Notes under the pieces: model-generated | What the model saw: only the letters and a program-made list of their open reading frames with translations | The model's database searches: none | What the model was told of the DNA's origin: nothing | DNA from: Palauibacter sp965207805 | GTDB lineage: Bacteria; Gemmatimonadota; Gemmatimonadetes; Palauibacterales; Palauibacteraceae | NCBI GenBank assembly: GCA_965207805.1 | Contig: OZ242312.1 | Coordinates: 434,001 to 498,000 of the forward strand | Direction of reading: 5' to 3' | DNA length: 64,000 nt | Part shown: positions 26,631 to 35,668 of the stretch, in pieces | Numbering within the stretch: the first letter of the stretch is position 1 | How the letters are laid out: each line of letters starts with the position of its first letter | Position numbers and translations under genes: made by a program

Positions 26631-26654
26631 GATTTTTAGTCTAGGCTAAAAATC
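26631..26654. promoter_or_regulatory. Palindromic operator, DtxR/MntR-like
   Basis: GATTTTTAG and CTAAAAATC form perfect 9-base arms around a 6-base centre TCTAGG. The TTTAG...CTAAA layout with a CTAG centre resembles operators of DtxR/MntR/IdeR metal-dependent repressors. It is AT-rich within GC-rich DNA and sits between the promoter and the multicopper oxidase/ZIP/DoxX genes, so metal-responsive repression of these genes is likely. No regulator gene is in the window. Confidence 0.6.
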
Positions 26655-26703
26655 AGCCCGGGCCGCGGCCCGGATCGGTGTTCGGGGGAAATTCGGAGGA
26701 CGG

Positions 26704-27810
26704 GTGAAGCCGCAGAGGTTGAGTCGGCGTGACTGGCTGAAGCTTGGCGCAGCGGGGGTGGCCGGCGTGTCGGGCGCGACGGTGCTGGACCTGGCCTCCC
26801 GGAGCGGCGCGCGAGAGGCCCTGGCGGCCAGCGGCGCCATGCCGCGCGAGCCGGGAGTGGAGGGCGCCGCCGGGGGCCCGCACGCGGGGCACCAGGAGGC
26901 GATGGGGATCGTCGGCATGCCCGGGCCCGACGGCACATTCGACCCCGCCGCCTTTCTCACCGATTTTGACTACGGCGAGGTCACGACTCGCACCGACGGG
27001 CGCGTCGTGCGGCGCTGGGAGCTGGTGGCGCTCGACCGCGACATCGAGATCGCGCCCGGCGTCTTCTTCCCGGCGTGGACCTACAACGGGCAGGTGCCGG
27101 GTCCGACGCTGCGCTGCACGGAGGGAGACATCCTCCAGGTCGAGTTCATCAACGCGGGCTCCCACCCCCACACCATCCACTTCCACGGCACGCACCCGCC
27201 GGAGATGGACGGCTTCGAGCCCATCGTGGAACCGGGGCAGCGCTTCACCTACGAGTTCGAGGCGAAGCCGTTCGGGCTCCACCTGTATCATTGCCACACG
27301 ATGCCGCTCAAACGGCACATCCATAAGGGTCTGTACGGGACGTTCATCGTGGATCCGCCCGAAGGCCGGGAACCGGCGCGGGAGATGGTCATGGTGATGA
27401 ACGCGTTCGACAGCAACCTGGACGGGGACAACGAGGTGTACGCGGTCAACACTTCGGCGTTCTACTACCACCACCATCCCGTGCGCGTGGGCGTGAACGA
27501 CCTGTGCCGCGTCTATCTCGTGAACACGACCGAGTTCGACCTCATCAACTCGTTCCACCTGCACGCGGGCATGTTCAAGGCGTTCCGGACCGGCACCCGG
27601 CCGGACCAGTACGAACTCACGGACACGATCATGATGTGTCAGGGCGAGCGGCACGTCCTCGAGTTCCGGCTCGAAAACCCCGGCATGCACATGTTCCACG
27701 CGCACCAGAGCGAGTTCGCGGAACTGGGGTGGATGGGCTTCTTCGAGGCGGTCGAGCGGCTCGCCGCCGACGAGGGCGCGCCCGTGCGCGCCGCATCCCG
27801 CAGTGTCTGA
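26704..27810 (+). CDS. Tat-exported multicopper oxidase domain protein
   Basis: A 368-residue cupredoxin-type enzyme. The N-terminus is a twin-arginine signal (LSRRDWLKLGAAG). Copper ligands are in HFHGTH (first domain), HCHTMPLK, FHLHAGMFK and HMFHAHQ (second domain), as in two-domain multicopper oxidase/nitrite-reductase-like proteins. It presumably oxidises metal ions or small molecules with O2 outside the cytoplasm. The start is GTG 26704 with GGAGGA 6 bases upstream. The next gene, a ZIP metal transporter, overlaps its end by 8 bases, so oxidation and uptake of Fe, Mn or Zn may be linked. The exact reaction is not known. Confidence 0.9.
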   Translation: MKPQRLSRRDWLKLGAAGVAGVSGATVLDLASRSGAREALAASGAMPREPGVEGAAGGPHAGHQEAMGIVGMPGPDGTFDPAAFLTDFDYGEVTTRTDGRVVRRWELVALDRDIEIAPGVFFPAWTYNGQVPGPTLRCTEGDILQVEFINAGSHPHTIHFHGTHPPEMDGFEPIVEPGQRFTYEFEAKPFGLHLYHCHTMPLKRHIHKGLYGTFIVDPPEGREPAREMVMVMNAFDSNLDGDNEVYAVNTSAFYYHHHPVRVGVNDLCRVYLVNTTEFDLINSFHLHAGMFKAFRTGTRPDQYELTDTIMMCQGERHVLEFRLENPGMHMFHAHQSEFAELGWMGFFEAVERLAADEGAPVRAASRSV

Positions 27811-29026
27811 CGAGCGGTCCGACGCCGCTCCGCGTCGGAGCGGCCCGGCGCGCTGGGTCCTGGGTCTCTTCCCGCTCGCGCTGCTGGCGGGGCTCGTCGC
27901 GTTCTTCTTCGGCGCCGATCCCACGGCCCCCTTCCGGGACGCGTTCCCGCCCGTAGAGGACCTCACGATCGAGCGCGTGAGCTTCCCGGAAAACGGCGTG
28001 ATGCGGGTGCACGTCGTGAACGGAGGCCCCGAGGCGGCCACCATCGCGCAGGTGATCGTCGACGATGCCTACTGGCGGTTCGAGATCGATGGCGATCCGA
28101 CCCTTCCGCGTCTCGCCCGGGCCACGCTGGAACTGGACTATCCGTGGGTGGAGGGAGAACTCCACGTCATCCGGCTCGTGACCTCCACCGGACTCACGTT
28201 CGATCACGAGGTGGCGGTGGCGACGCTCTCGCCGCGCCCCAACGCCCTTTACCTCACGACCTTCGGCCTCCTCGGCCTCTATGCGGGCGTGATCCCCGTC
28301 CTCGTGGGCCTGCTGTGGTACCCGTTCCTGCGCCGCATCGACCGCAAGTGGATCCACTTCTACCTCAGCCTCACCGTGGGTCTCCTGGCCTTCCTCGTCG
28401 TCGATGCGTTCGAGGACACGCTCGAGGCTTCGGCGCTCGTGCCGGAGGGATTCCAGGCGGCAGGGCTGATCGCCGTCGGCGTCATCGGCGCCATCGTCGG
28501 TCTCAGGGCCCTGGGGAACCTCGGACGCGGCAGGGGCGGCGGCTCCACCGGAGCGGGCGGGGGCGGGGCGAGCCCCGGGCTCACGGTGGCGTACCTGATC
28601 GCCATCAGCATCGGGCTGCACAACCTCGGCGAGGGACTCGCCATCGGGGCGGCCTTCTCCCTCGGCGAGATCGCGCTCGGAAGCTTCCTCGTCATCGGCT
28701 TCGCGCTCCACAACACGACGGAGGGGCTGGCGATCGTCGCGCCCGTCGCGGACCGGCGGCCTGCGCTCCGACACTTCGCCTTCATGGGCGGAATCGCCGG
28801 ACTGCCGACCGTCCTGGGAGCGTGGGCGGGCGGATTCTCCTACTCGCCGACGCTGGCGACCTTCTTCCTCGCCCTCGGCGCCGGAGCCATCCTGCAGGTC
28901 ATCGTCGAGGTCACCCGGCTGATCCGGAAGAGCTGGCCGCAGGGCCTGTTCACGCCGCTCAACGCCACGGGCCTCCTCCTCGGCCTGCTGGTCATGTACG
29001 GCACGGCGCTGATGGTGACCGCATAG
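27803..29026 (+). CDS. ZIP family metal transporter with N-terminal extracytoplasmic domain
   Basis: A 407-residue membrane protein. One membrane segment near residue 20 precedes a ~100-residue beta-rich domain, then about seven more membrane segments. The ZIP metal site is seen as HNLGEGLAIG and HNTTEGLAI, with a Gly-rich loop (GGGSTGAGGGG) between membrane segments. ZIP proteins import divalent metals such as Zn, Fe or Mn. It starts at GTG 27803 inside the end of the oxidase gene (8-base overlap), so expression is coupled. The N-terminal domain is extra compared with ordinary ZIP proteins and may hold metal or interact with the oxidase. Confidence 0.92.
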   Translation: MSDERSDAAPRRSGPARWVLGLFPLALLAGLVAFFFGADPTAPFRDAFPPVEDLTIERVSFPENGVMRVHVVNGGPEAATIAQVIVDDAYWRFEIDGDPTLPRLARATLELDYPWVEGELHVIRLVTSTGLTFDHEVAVATLSPRPNALYLTTFGLLGLYAGVIPVLVGLLWYPFLRRIDRKWIHFYLSLTVGLLAFLVVDAFEDTLEASALVPEGFQAAGLIAVGVIGAIVGLRALGNLGRGRGGGSTGAGGGGASPGLTVAYLIAISIGLHNLGEGLAIGAAFSLGEIALGSFLVIGFALHNTTEGLAIVAPVADRRPALRHFAFMGGIAGLPTVLGAWAGGFSYSPTLATFFLALGAGAILQVIVEVTRLIRKSWPQGLFTPLNATGLLLGLLVMYGTALMVTA

Positions 29027-29054
29027 CCTGACGGCCCAACCAAAAGGAGGCAGG

Positions 29055-29486
29055 ATGCTCGGCGGCAGAAACCCCGGCCTCGGTCTGGCCATCCTCCGCG
29101 TCGTGATCGGACTGATCTTCGTGATGCACGGCTGGCCGAAGCTGGCCGGGGGCATCGATGGCACCGCGGCCTTCCTCGGATCGCTCGGAATCCCGCTCTC
29201 GGGGATCGCGGCGTGGGGGATCGCGCTGGCGGAGACCCTGGGCGGCGCATGCCTGGTCGCGGGCCTGTTCGTGACGCCCTTCGCCCTGGTTCTCGCCGCA
29301 CACATGCTGGCGGGGATCTTCCTCGTGCACCTGGCCAACGGCTTCTACGTCGTGGGCCCGGGCCAGGGGGGCTACGAGTTCAACCTGCTCCTGATCGCCG
29401 CCCTGCTGACCCTGGTGCTGGCGGGATCGGGCATTGCCACGGCCAGGAGCCTCTTCACGAAGGACGTCGAGGTGGTCATCGACTGA
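29055..29486 (+). CDS. DoxX family membrane protein
   Basis: A 143-residue protein with four membrane segments and the DoxX-type start GLAILRVVIGLIFVMHGWPK. It sits 28 bases after the ZIP gene, and a strong AAAGGAGG ribosome site lies 4 bases before ATG 29055, so it probably belongs to the same metal-regulated operon. DoxX proteins are often linked to oxidative stress or respiratory chemistry, but the precise function is unknown. It ends 10 bases from the convergent SnoaL-like gene. Confidence 0.92.
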   Translation: MLGGRNPGLGLAILRVVIGLIFVMHGWPKLAGGIDGTAAFLGSLGIPLSGIAAWGIALAETLGGACLVAGLFVTPFALVLAAHMLAGIFLVHLANGFYVVGPGQGGYEFNLLLIAALLTLVLAGSGIATARSLFTKDVEVVID

Positions 29487-29495
29487 GGCGAGGCG

Positions 29496-29984
29496 TCAAC
29501 CGCCGGGCGGACCCAGCGGGCTCGGCTCGCAGCCTTCGGTTTCGCGCGTGTAGGCGATGCTCGAGATCTTCCAGCCGTCTCCCGTCTGCACGAGGCTCAC
29601 CGCGTCGATCCCGCAGTGGCTGAACTGGCCATCCACGTGGAAGTCGTACGGCGTCCACACGACGGCGATCGGACCCTCGATCATCACATGTGGTTCCCAC
29701 ATTCGCTCCAGCAGGGCCGGGCCCGGCTGACCGATGGAAGCGGCGAAATCGGCGCCGGTGCTTTCGCGGACCTGTACCCCGTCCGGGGTCTCCGCCGTGG
29801 CGACGAAGGTGGCGCCTTCGGTCAGAAGGCCGCGAATCGCATCGCCGTCGCGGGCCGCCATGGCGTCGAACAGGGCCTGCACGGCGGCGACCGCCCCCGC
29901 CTCGGCGTCATCCTGCGCGGCGGCGTACGCGGGCGCGACGAGGATCGCCGCGGCGAGAGGCAACGTCACTCCGAGCTTTCTCAT
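29496..29984 (-). CDS. Exported SnoaL/NTF2-like protein
   Basis: A 162-residue protein with a signal peptide (LPLAAAILVAPAYAAAQD) and an NTF2-like fold of the DUF4440/SnoaL kind (AVQALFDAMAARDGDAIRGLL, then WTPYDFHVDGQFSHCGIDAV). Such proteins bind small ligands or are minor enzymes; the function here is unknown. ATG 29984 follows a GGGAG ribosome site. It is the last gene of the minus-strand run beginning near 40.8 kb, separated by 47 bases from the PfkB fusion gene. Confidence 0.88.
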   Translation of the reverse strand: MRKLGVTLPLAAAILVAPAYAAAQDDAEAGAVAAVQALFDAMAARDGDAIRGLLTEGATFVATAETPDGVQVRESTGADFAASIGQPGPALLERMWEPHVMIEGPIAVVWTPYDFHVDGQFSHCGIDAVSLVQTGDGWKISSIAYTRETEGCEPSPLGPPGG

Positions 29985-30031
29985 GAGATTCTCCCGATTC
30001 CTGTGGTCGGTCGTCGTAGGCCGTCCCGGCC

Positions 30032-31822
30032 TCAATACGCGGTCGTGCGAAACACCGGCTGGAAGAGTCGGGTGCGGTGCGCGCAGGCGTCGTCCGCCGG
30101 GCAGGCCGCGCAGTCGGGCTCCGTCATCTCCGGGCAGCGCGTCCGGTTCTGAAAGAAGAACCAGTCCACAGCCCCCATGGAGCGCCCGCTCAGGCGACGG
30201 ATCTCGCCGACCGCCTCGTAACAGGCGGCGCGCACGGCCTCCTCCTCTTCCGCGCTCACAACCTCCCGCTTCGCGAGCTTCGCGGCCAGCGTGTCGTCGG
30301 CCGCGGAGATGACGCCGAGCCGGAGGCAACTGCGCTGGCAGTGGTAGTCGACGATCGGCGGCACGTCCTCCGCCTCCCCCAACCGCAGGAATCGCTCCGG
30401 ACGCTGGCTGAGGATCGCCGCGAGGAGGGCGGACTTCTTTCGCCACGGATCCTCCCGGTAGCCGCCGACCGCATCGAGGCGCACGAGAAAGCGGGCGAGG
30501 GGCCGCTCCGTGGCGTCGGCTTCGGCCAGGAGCGAAGCCGGGGTCAGGCCGAGGCCCAGCATGCCGCGTCCGTACGCCCGCGCGCACGCCGGATGGAGGG
30601 TGCCCGCGGGAAGCGGGTTGTGTCCTCCGTCGTCCCGCAGCCGGCGATCGAAGTCCGCGTCGTCGAGAGCGGCCTGTCCGGCGGGCGTGAGTTCGTGCGG
30701 CGCCTCGCGGCCCCAGCGCCGGTAGGCGGCCCACAGGTAGTCGCTCCCCTTGAGGGCCCGCCCCCGCAGAGAGGCGACCATGGGTTCCTCGTAACGCCCC
30801 GCGCGCTCGCGCCAGAAACCGAACTGCTGCACGGTCGCGGCGAAGAAGAAATCGAGCGCCGCCGGATCGCCGGGTTCGGGAAAGCCCGGGCCGGTGAAGT
30901 CGAACGCCGCGGCCTCCGTGGCCGAGGCGATGACCTCGGCCACCCGCCGAATGCGGCCCCGGTCGAGGCAAACCCGAACATCCCGCGGCACCACTGGCGG
31001 CGGGACGTCCGAGAGCAGGGGCGCCGGGCCGATGCCCGTTACCGTCTGCGCGGCACGGACCGCCGCAACGCGCGCGGCGATGGCGGGGTGGTCTCCGGCC
31101 GCAAGCCGAGCCAGTGCCGTCCCGCAGAAGGTGTCGCCGGCGCCCGTCGGATCCACCTGCTCGACTTCGGGGGCGGGGACATCGATCGGATGGTCGCCCA
31201 GGACGACGCGAGCCCCGAGCGGCCCCCGCGTGACGAAGACGACGCGCCCCGGCGCGACGGCCACGTTGTCGAGAGACCCGAAGAGGAGCTCTGCCTCCTC
31301 CTCGTTGCAGAAGAAGTAGTGGGACGCCTCCACGACCCGCGCGACGACCTCCCGATGCGCGCGGATCCCCGGCGCGTACGTCCCGCACCCGACCCGCACG
31401 CCCGCCGCGGCCAGCCGCCGCGCGAACCCCAGTTGCAGTTCCGGGTCGAGGAGGGGGACGACGTAGGCGAAGGCGCCCGGCTCCGCGTCGGGGATGTCGT
31501 CGTAACGGATGTCCCCCTCGGAACCGCGCACCGCCTGGCGATAGACGGTCCGGCCGTCGGGGAAGTATTCGATTTCGAAGTGGGGGAGCGCGGACGGCGG
31601 CACCGGCGGCCCCCGCCAGTCGAGGAGGCGGTCCGCCGGCTCGAGTTCCGCCGGCATGGGATCGGGCCGCGGCGCGACGACCGTGACGGCGGCTCCGACC
31701 CGTTGCGCCGCGAGCGCAGTGTAGAGTCCCGCGCCTCCGGCGGCCCGCACGGAGCGGCCGCCGAGGTGCAGGAGGTCCAGTGAGGGGCTCCCGACCACGA
31801 GGAGCCGTGGCCGGGCGCTCAT
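30032..31822 (-). CDS. PfkB-family kinase fused to a queuosine-salvage (Qng1/DUF2419)-like domain with Fe-S cysteines
   Basis: A 596-residue protein with two halves. Residues 1-~270 are a ribokinase/PfkB sugar or nucleoside kinase, with a Gly-rich start and the signature DPTGAGDTF at 224-232 (catalytic Asp230). The C-terminal half resembles the DUF2419 queuosine salvage glycosidase: QQFGFWRERAG, KGSDYLWAAYRRW, IVDYHCQRSCLRLGVI and AVDWFFFQNR follow that family's order by recall. It ends with C563-x7-C571-x2-C574-x5-C580, like the 4Fe-4S loop of endonuclease III relatives. A bifunctional nucleoside glycosidase/kinase is a reasonable guess, not proven. It starts 10 bases after the LVIVD gene stop. 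Confidence 0.7.
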   Translation of the reverse strand: MSARPRLLVVGSPSLDLLHLGGRSVRAAGGAGLYTALAAQRVGAAVTVVAPRPDPMPAELEPADRLLDWRGPPVPPSALPHFEIEYFPDGRTVYRQAVRGSEGDIRYDDIPDAEPGAFAYVVPLLDPELQLGFARRLAAAGVRVGCGTYAPGIRAHREVVARVVEASHYFFCNEEEAELLFGSLDNVAVAPGRVVFVTRGPLGARVVLGDHPIDVPAPEVEQVDPTGAGDTFCGTALARLAAGDHPAIAARVAAVRAAQTVTGIGPAPLLSDVPPPVVPRDVRVCLDRGRIRRVAEVIASATEAAAFDFTGPGFPEPGDPAALDFFFAATVQQFGFWRERAGRYEEPMVASLRGRALKGSDYLWAAYRRWGREAPHELTPAGQAALDDADFDRRLRDDGGHNPLPAGTLHPACARAYGRGMLGLGLTPASLLAEADATERPLARFLVRLDAVGGYREDPWRKKSALLAAILSQRPERFLRLGEAEDVPPIVDYHCQRSCLRLGVISAADDTLAAKLAKREVVSAEEEEAVRAACYEAVGEIRRLSGRSMGAVDWFFFQNRTRCPEMTEPDCAACPADDACAHRTRLFQPVFRTTAY

Positions 31823-31832
31823 GCCGCCGGCG

Positions 31833-33209
31833 TCAGTCGCCCTGCTGCTGATCCGTCGTGATGCGCCCGGCGGCGCCGGCGGGCCCGTTGTCCCAGTCCT
31901 GGGCGCTGGAGATGTTCGGCACGCCCCAGTCGTCGCCGTTCCAGCCCTGGAAGCCCTCCATCCGGAAGGTCCACAGACCCGTCGTCATGTCGCTCACCAC
32001 GATGAGCCCGTCCGCGTTCCGGATGTCGACCCCGAAGGTGCCGTTGAAGACGGGGGTGCGGTCGACGTTCGGCGGCCCCAGGTAGGTGTCGTAGTGGCCC
32101 ACCGTGATCGGGTTCTCCGGGTCCATCATGTTGAACACGACGAGCCCGTCCAGGTAGCCGGACACGAACACGAGCGGCCAACGCACCTCGTGGTTGTGGA
32201 CGAGGTTCTTCCAGTTCGCCGTCCACGCCGCGATCGGGCGGTTGATGGCGGACACCTCGCCGTTCAGCCCCGGCCTGAGATCGAAGATCCTGAGCGGCGC
32301 GTACTGATACTCCGTCTCGGCGATCGCGAAGTTGCCGTCCGGCGTGGGCGTGAACGTGTGGCCGCTCCGAATCCCGGAGACGCCGACGATCTGCGTCAGA
32401 AGCTGGGGATTCTGGAGATCCGACACGTCGTAGATGTAGTAGCCGCCGGTGCCGCCGCCGTAGAAGCGGTCCGTCCCCGTGTCCGGGTGATAGCCGAGAT
32501 AGAAATCGTGGTATCCCCGCCGCCGGTTCCCCTCCATCCCCTGATCCGGGACCGGGATCTGCGCCACCATCTCGTCGCCGCGTCCGTCGACGAGGGCGCC
32601 GAGGTCGTAGACGGCCGCGTACGGTCCCGAGACCGTGGCGACGAGATACACGTTCATGTTCGAGTGCTTGTAGATGAAGATGTTGTGGAAGCCGCCCGGG
32701 AGATCCGGTTCCCTGATGCGGGCCACTTCACGCACGGTCGAGGCGTCGGGCAGTCCCGTGACGTCGAGGACGACGGCCCCCATGTCGGAGTCCGGGCCGC
32801 CCTGCCCGAACTGCAGCGACTGCACGACGTAGTAGCGGTCGCCCCACTTGAAGTGCTTCACGTCCATCCCGCCGGTGCGCTGGTGGAGGTCCTGGTCCTC
32901 GATCCGCCACTCGTAGAGCACCTCGGGGTTCTCCGGGTCCTCGATCGAGACGATGTCGAGGCCTTTCGGGCCGACCGGCCCGTACTGCATGCGCGCCACG
33001 TACGCGTACGGCCGGTGCATCTCCTGCTCGATGTCCATGTCCGCAATGCTCAGCCGCGGCCCGAGCGGGACGTGTCCGAGCACTTCCATGTTCCGGCTGC
33101 CGCGCTCCACGACATCGATCGCCTGGGCGTCGAGGGTCGCCGGGGAGGCGAAGGCCGCTGCAAGCACGGCGACCGCGGCGAGAGTAAGCGTCCGATTTCC
33201 AACCTTCAT
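31833..33209 (-). CDS. Exported LVIVD-type beta-propeller protein
   Basis: A 458-residue secreted protein. The start is ATG 33209, 5 bases after GGAGGAA; an in-frame TTG at 33227 lies upstream of that ribosome site. The signal peptide ends near SPATLDAQA. Repeats of the LVIVD/propeller type include GLDIVSIEDPENPEVL, YYIYDVSDLQNPQLL and LVVFNMMDPENPITVG. It lies 60 bases after the laccase-like oxidase gene and 10 bases before the kinase fusion, so it is probably in the same transcript. No enzymatic motif is evident; a surface scaffold or binding role is likely. Confidence 0.88.
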   Translation of the reverse strand: MKVGNRTLTLAAVAVLAAAFASPATLDAQAIDVVERGSRNMEVLGHVPLGPRLSIADMDIEQEMHRPYAYVARMQYGPVGPKGLDIVSIEDPENPEVLYEWRIEDQDLHQRTGGMDVKHFKWGDRYYVVQSLQFGQGGPDSDMGAVVLDVTGLPDASTVREVARIREPDLPGGFHNIFIYKHSNMNVYLVATVSGPYAAVYDLGALVDGRGDEMVAQIPVPDQGMEGNRRRGYHDFYLGYHPDTGTDRFYGGGTGGYYIYDVSDLQNPQLLTQIVGVSGIRSGHTFTPTPDGNFAIAETEYQYAPLRIFDLRPGLNGEVSAINRPIAAWTANWKNLVHNHEVRWPLVFVSGYLDGLVVFNMMDPENPITVGHYDTYLGPPNVDRTPVFNGTFGVDIRNADGLIVVSDMTTGLWTFRMEGFQGWNGDDWGVPNISSAQDWDNGPAGAAGRITTDQQQGD

Positions 33210-33269
33210 TCTTTCCTCCGTTTTCAAGCAGCGCGCCCCGCGGCGAACCGGATCGGCGCGGCCGCGCGG

Positions 33270-34961
33270 CTAGCCGGGGTCCACCGTGAGCACCATGGAC
33301 ATGCCGGCCTCCAGGTGCTCCGCAATATGGCAGTGCGCCATCCATCGGCCAGAGTTGGAAGCCTCCAGCAGGATGTCGAACGTCGATCCGACCGGGATCA
33401 CGACCGTGTCCTTCCAGGCGAGATTGTCCGACGGCACCCCGTCCTTCGAAAGCACGAGGAAGCGCTGGCCGTGAATATGGATCGGGTGCTGCATCGGGTG
33501 GAACGAGCGGCGCTGGTTGTGGATGCGGATCTTGCGCACGTCCCCCACGGTGAAGCGCCAGGCGATGTCCCGGTTCTCCTTCCCCGTCCGCGTGTCGCGC
33601 AGGATCCAGGTAAGGTTCTCCGATGTCGAGAGGAAGTTCATCATCGGCATCGCGTCGGTCCACTCGACGGGCGGGAAGTAGAGGGTGTCGATCGCCATCA
33701 CCGCGACGATGTCGCTGGGGAGGTTCCCGACCCGGACGGTGAGTTCGAGTTCGTGGTCGACGGGCCGGCCGAACTCGGCGCGGTAGCGGTCGATGTCCTC
33801 GATGACGTCCGCGTGTTCGCGCAGGGTGGAGAACGCGTCCCCGTGGTCCTCCGCCACCGGTTCGTCGAGGACGGTGACGATGCCGAGCGTGTCGGTCTGG
33901 GGATAGAAGCGGCCGTTGAAGTGGTCGATGGCCTGGATCGGGTTGAGGAGTGCCCAGGTCCCCGGTTCGTCGAAGCGCGCGTCGACGATGTACCGCTGCG
34001 CGGGGGCGATGACGACGTTGGAGACGAAGCTCTCGCGCTCGAACTTGCTCACGTCGGCGCCCACGAGCTTCATCTCCGCGCCCTCGATGACGAGGTTGAA
34101 GGTGCGCGTGTTCGCGACGTTCGTGAGGTAGAGCCGGCGGACCTCGCCGCGGCGGACCGTCGCCTCCCAGCGCGGCTCGCCGTTCACGAGCAACTGGTTC
34201 CCGAAGCGGCCCATGAGCGTCTGCACGGCGGCTTCGCGTCCCCAGGGGAAGAGTCCCCCTTCGTCGACGAGCAGGTCGTCGAGCATCAGAAAATCCTCGC
34301 CGTTCGCCGGGCCGTAGTAATCCGCGGCGGGCGCATCGACGAGCATGTTCCCGTACAGGCCGAGGTCCTGCTGGATGTCCTCGCGGTGATGAGGGTGGTA
34401 CCAGTAGAGGCCGGCGTCCCGGAAATGGACGCGGTACATGAACGACTCGCCGGGTTCGACCGGGTCCTGCGTGACGCCGGGGACGCCGTCGAACTCGTTC
34501 TCGAGCCTGACGCCGTGCCAGTGGACCGCCGTCGGCAGGTCGATGTGGTTCGTGAACAGGACGACGATCTCCGCGCCCTGCGGGACGCGGATGAGGGGTC
34601 CGGGATACTGCCCGTTGAAGCCGTACATCGTGAAGGTCCGCATCCCGATCGTGCGCCGGACGAACCCGGCCTCGAGGCGGAGCGTGTCGCCGTCCGCCAT
34701 CTCCACGACCTCGCGGAAGACCGCCTCCGGGAGCATCGCGGGATCGTGGCCGGGGTCGGGCAGGTACGGAGTCACCCCGGGGACGGCGCCCATCAGGCCC
34801 GGCAACATCATCGGCATCGGGATCGGCTGCGGCGGCATGCGCCACACGGCCCCCATGCTGTCCGTCGCCATCATGTGGCCCGCGTGCTGCTGCCCCGATG
34901 CCGGTGCGCCGCCCAGCGGCAGCAGCGCGGAGATGGTCGCGGCGACGGCGAGGTAGCGCAC
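33270..34961 (-). CDS. Exported laccase-like multicopper oxidase
   Basis: A 563-residue, three-cupredoxin-domain enzyme. Copper ligands are complete: HWHGVRL, WYHPHHRED, HPIHIHGQRF and HCHIAEHLEAGM, which together provide the type 1, 2 and 3 copper sites. It oxidises phenols or metals with O2 outside the cytoplasm. A signal peptide (YLAVAATISALLPLGGAPASGQQ) follows GTG 34961, which is the preferred start; the ORF runs further upstream but only shadows the next gene. A Met-rich stretch early in the protein (PMPMMLPGLMG) may bind copper. It is translated 26 bases after an unknown exported protein and two genes after a dioxygenase, hinting at aromatic metabolism. Confidence 0.92.
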   Translation of the reverse strand: MRYLAVAATISALLPLGGAPASGQQHAGHMMATDSMGAVWRMPPQPIPMPMMLPGLMGAVPGVTPYLPDPGHDPAMLPEAVFREVVEMADGDTLRLEAGFVRRTIGMRTFTMYGFNGQYPGPLIRVPQGAEIVVLFTNHIDLPTAVHWHGVRLENEFDGVPGVTQDPVEPGESFMYRVHFRDAGLYWYHPHHREDIQQDLGLYGNMLVDAPAADYYGPANGEDFLMLDDLLVDEGGLFPWGREAAVQTLMGRFGNQLLVNGEPRWEATVRRGEVRRLYLTNVANTRTFNLVIEGAEMKLVGADVSKFERESFVSNVVIAPAQRYIVDARFDEPGTWALLNPIQAIDHFNGRFYPQTDTLGIVTVLDEPVAEDHGDAFSTLREHADVIEDIDRYRAEFGRPVDHELELTVRVGNLPSDIVAVMAIDTLYFPPVEWTDAMPMMNFLSTSENLTWILRDTRTGKENRDIAWRFTVGDVRKIRIHNQRRSFHPMQHPIHIHGQRFLVLSKDGVPSDNLAWKDTVVIPVGSTFDILLEASNSGRWMAHCHIAEHLEAGMSMVLTVDPG

Positions 34962-34987
34962 TGTCTTCGGTCGCCGCTCGGGTGGGG

Positions 34988-35593
34988 TCAGAAGTAGAGC
35001 TGGCAGTTCATGGCCTCGAACGGGCCGTGGCCGGCCATCGTGTGTAGCCGGCCGGAGGGAGACAGCCCCGTGAGCATGATAGGGCCCTGCCAACGCTCGA
35101 CGTCCGCGGAGGCCTCCTCGCTCACGAAGATGAGGAACTGGTTCCAGGCGACCCGCGCCTCGAGCCGGTTCTCGTCCGACAGGGTGCCGAGCTGCATCCA
35201 CTCGTCGAGTTCGGGCTTCGCGGCCCACACGACGTAAACCGCCCCGCGGCGGCGGCGCATCTGGTCGACCAGGATCTCGATGTCGAAGGTCTGGAAGCCG
35301 CCCTCGTCCACCGTGATCTCGAACGGCGAGCCGGGCTGCGTGAGGGTCATCGACCCCCGGCTCCCGGGCGCGCTCTGGGTGCCGGACAGCCGGACCACTT
35401 CGGGTGTGAGGAGGCAGGCGCCGACGGGCGGGACCGCCACCCGGGGCGTCGCTACCCCGGGCGTCGCGCCGTGCGGGGGCGGGGAGCCGGCCGGGTCGGC
35501 GGCCCTCGCCTCGCTCGCGACAAGGGTGCCGAGGGCTACCGCGAACGCGGCGGTCATGCCGGTGGCGCCGGCGGACGGCTTCATGCTCTTCAT
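34988..35593 (-). CDS. Exported protein of unknown function
   Basis: About 201 residues from ATG 35593 (ATG 35584 is an alternative; a longer start at 35659 lacks a signal-like N-terminus). A signal segment (TAAFAVALGTLVASEARA) is followed by a proline- and valine-rich linker (ATPGVATPRVAVPPVG) and a beta-rich domain ending in YVVWAAKPELDEWMQLGTL and MAGHGPFEAMNCQLYF. The second part vaguely resembles the Ig-like domain of anti-sigma-K factors, without membrane helix, but this is weak. The gene sits between a dioxygenase and a laccase-like oxidase in the same direction. Confidence 0.65.
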   Translation of the reverse strand: MKSMKPSAGATGMTAAFAVALGTLVASEARAADPAGSPPPHGATPGVATPRVAVPPVGACLLTPEVVRLSGTQSAPGSRGSMTLTQPGSPFEITVDEGGFQTFDIEILVDQMRRRRGAVYVVWAAKPELDEWMQLGTLSDENRLEARVAWNQFLIFVSEEASADVERWQGPIMLTGLSPSGRLHTMAGHGPFEAMNCQLYF

Positions 35594-35668
35594 GCTTCGA
35601 AAGGTCGATTCCGGCGTCCCGCCTTGCAAGCGCCGGCGGGCAGCGCGCATTCCGGACAAATCGACCCT

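Noticed and set aside
31821..34997. A 1058-residue plus-strand ORF
   Set aside because: It is antisense to the laccase-like oxidase and LVIVD genes, which have clear motifs and ribosome sites.
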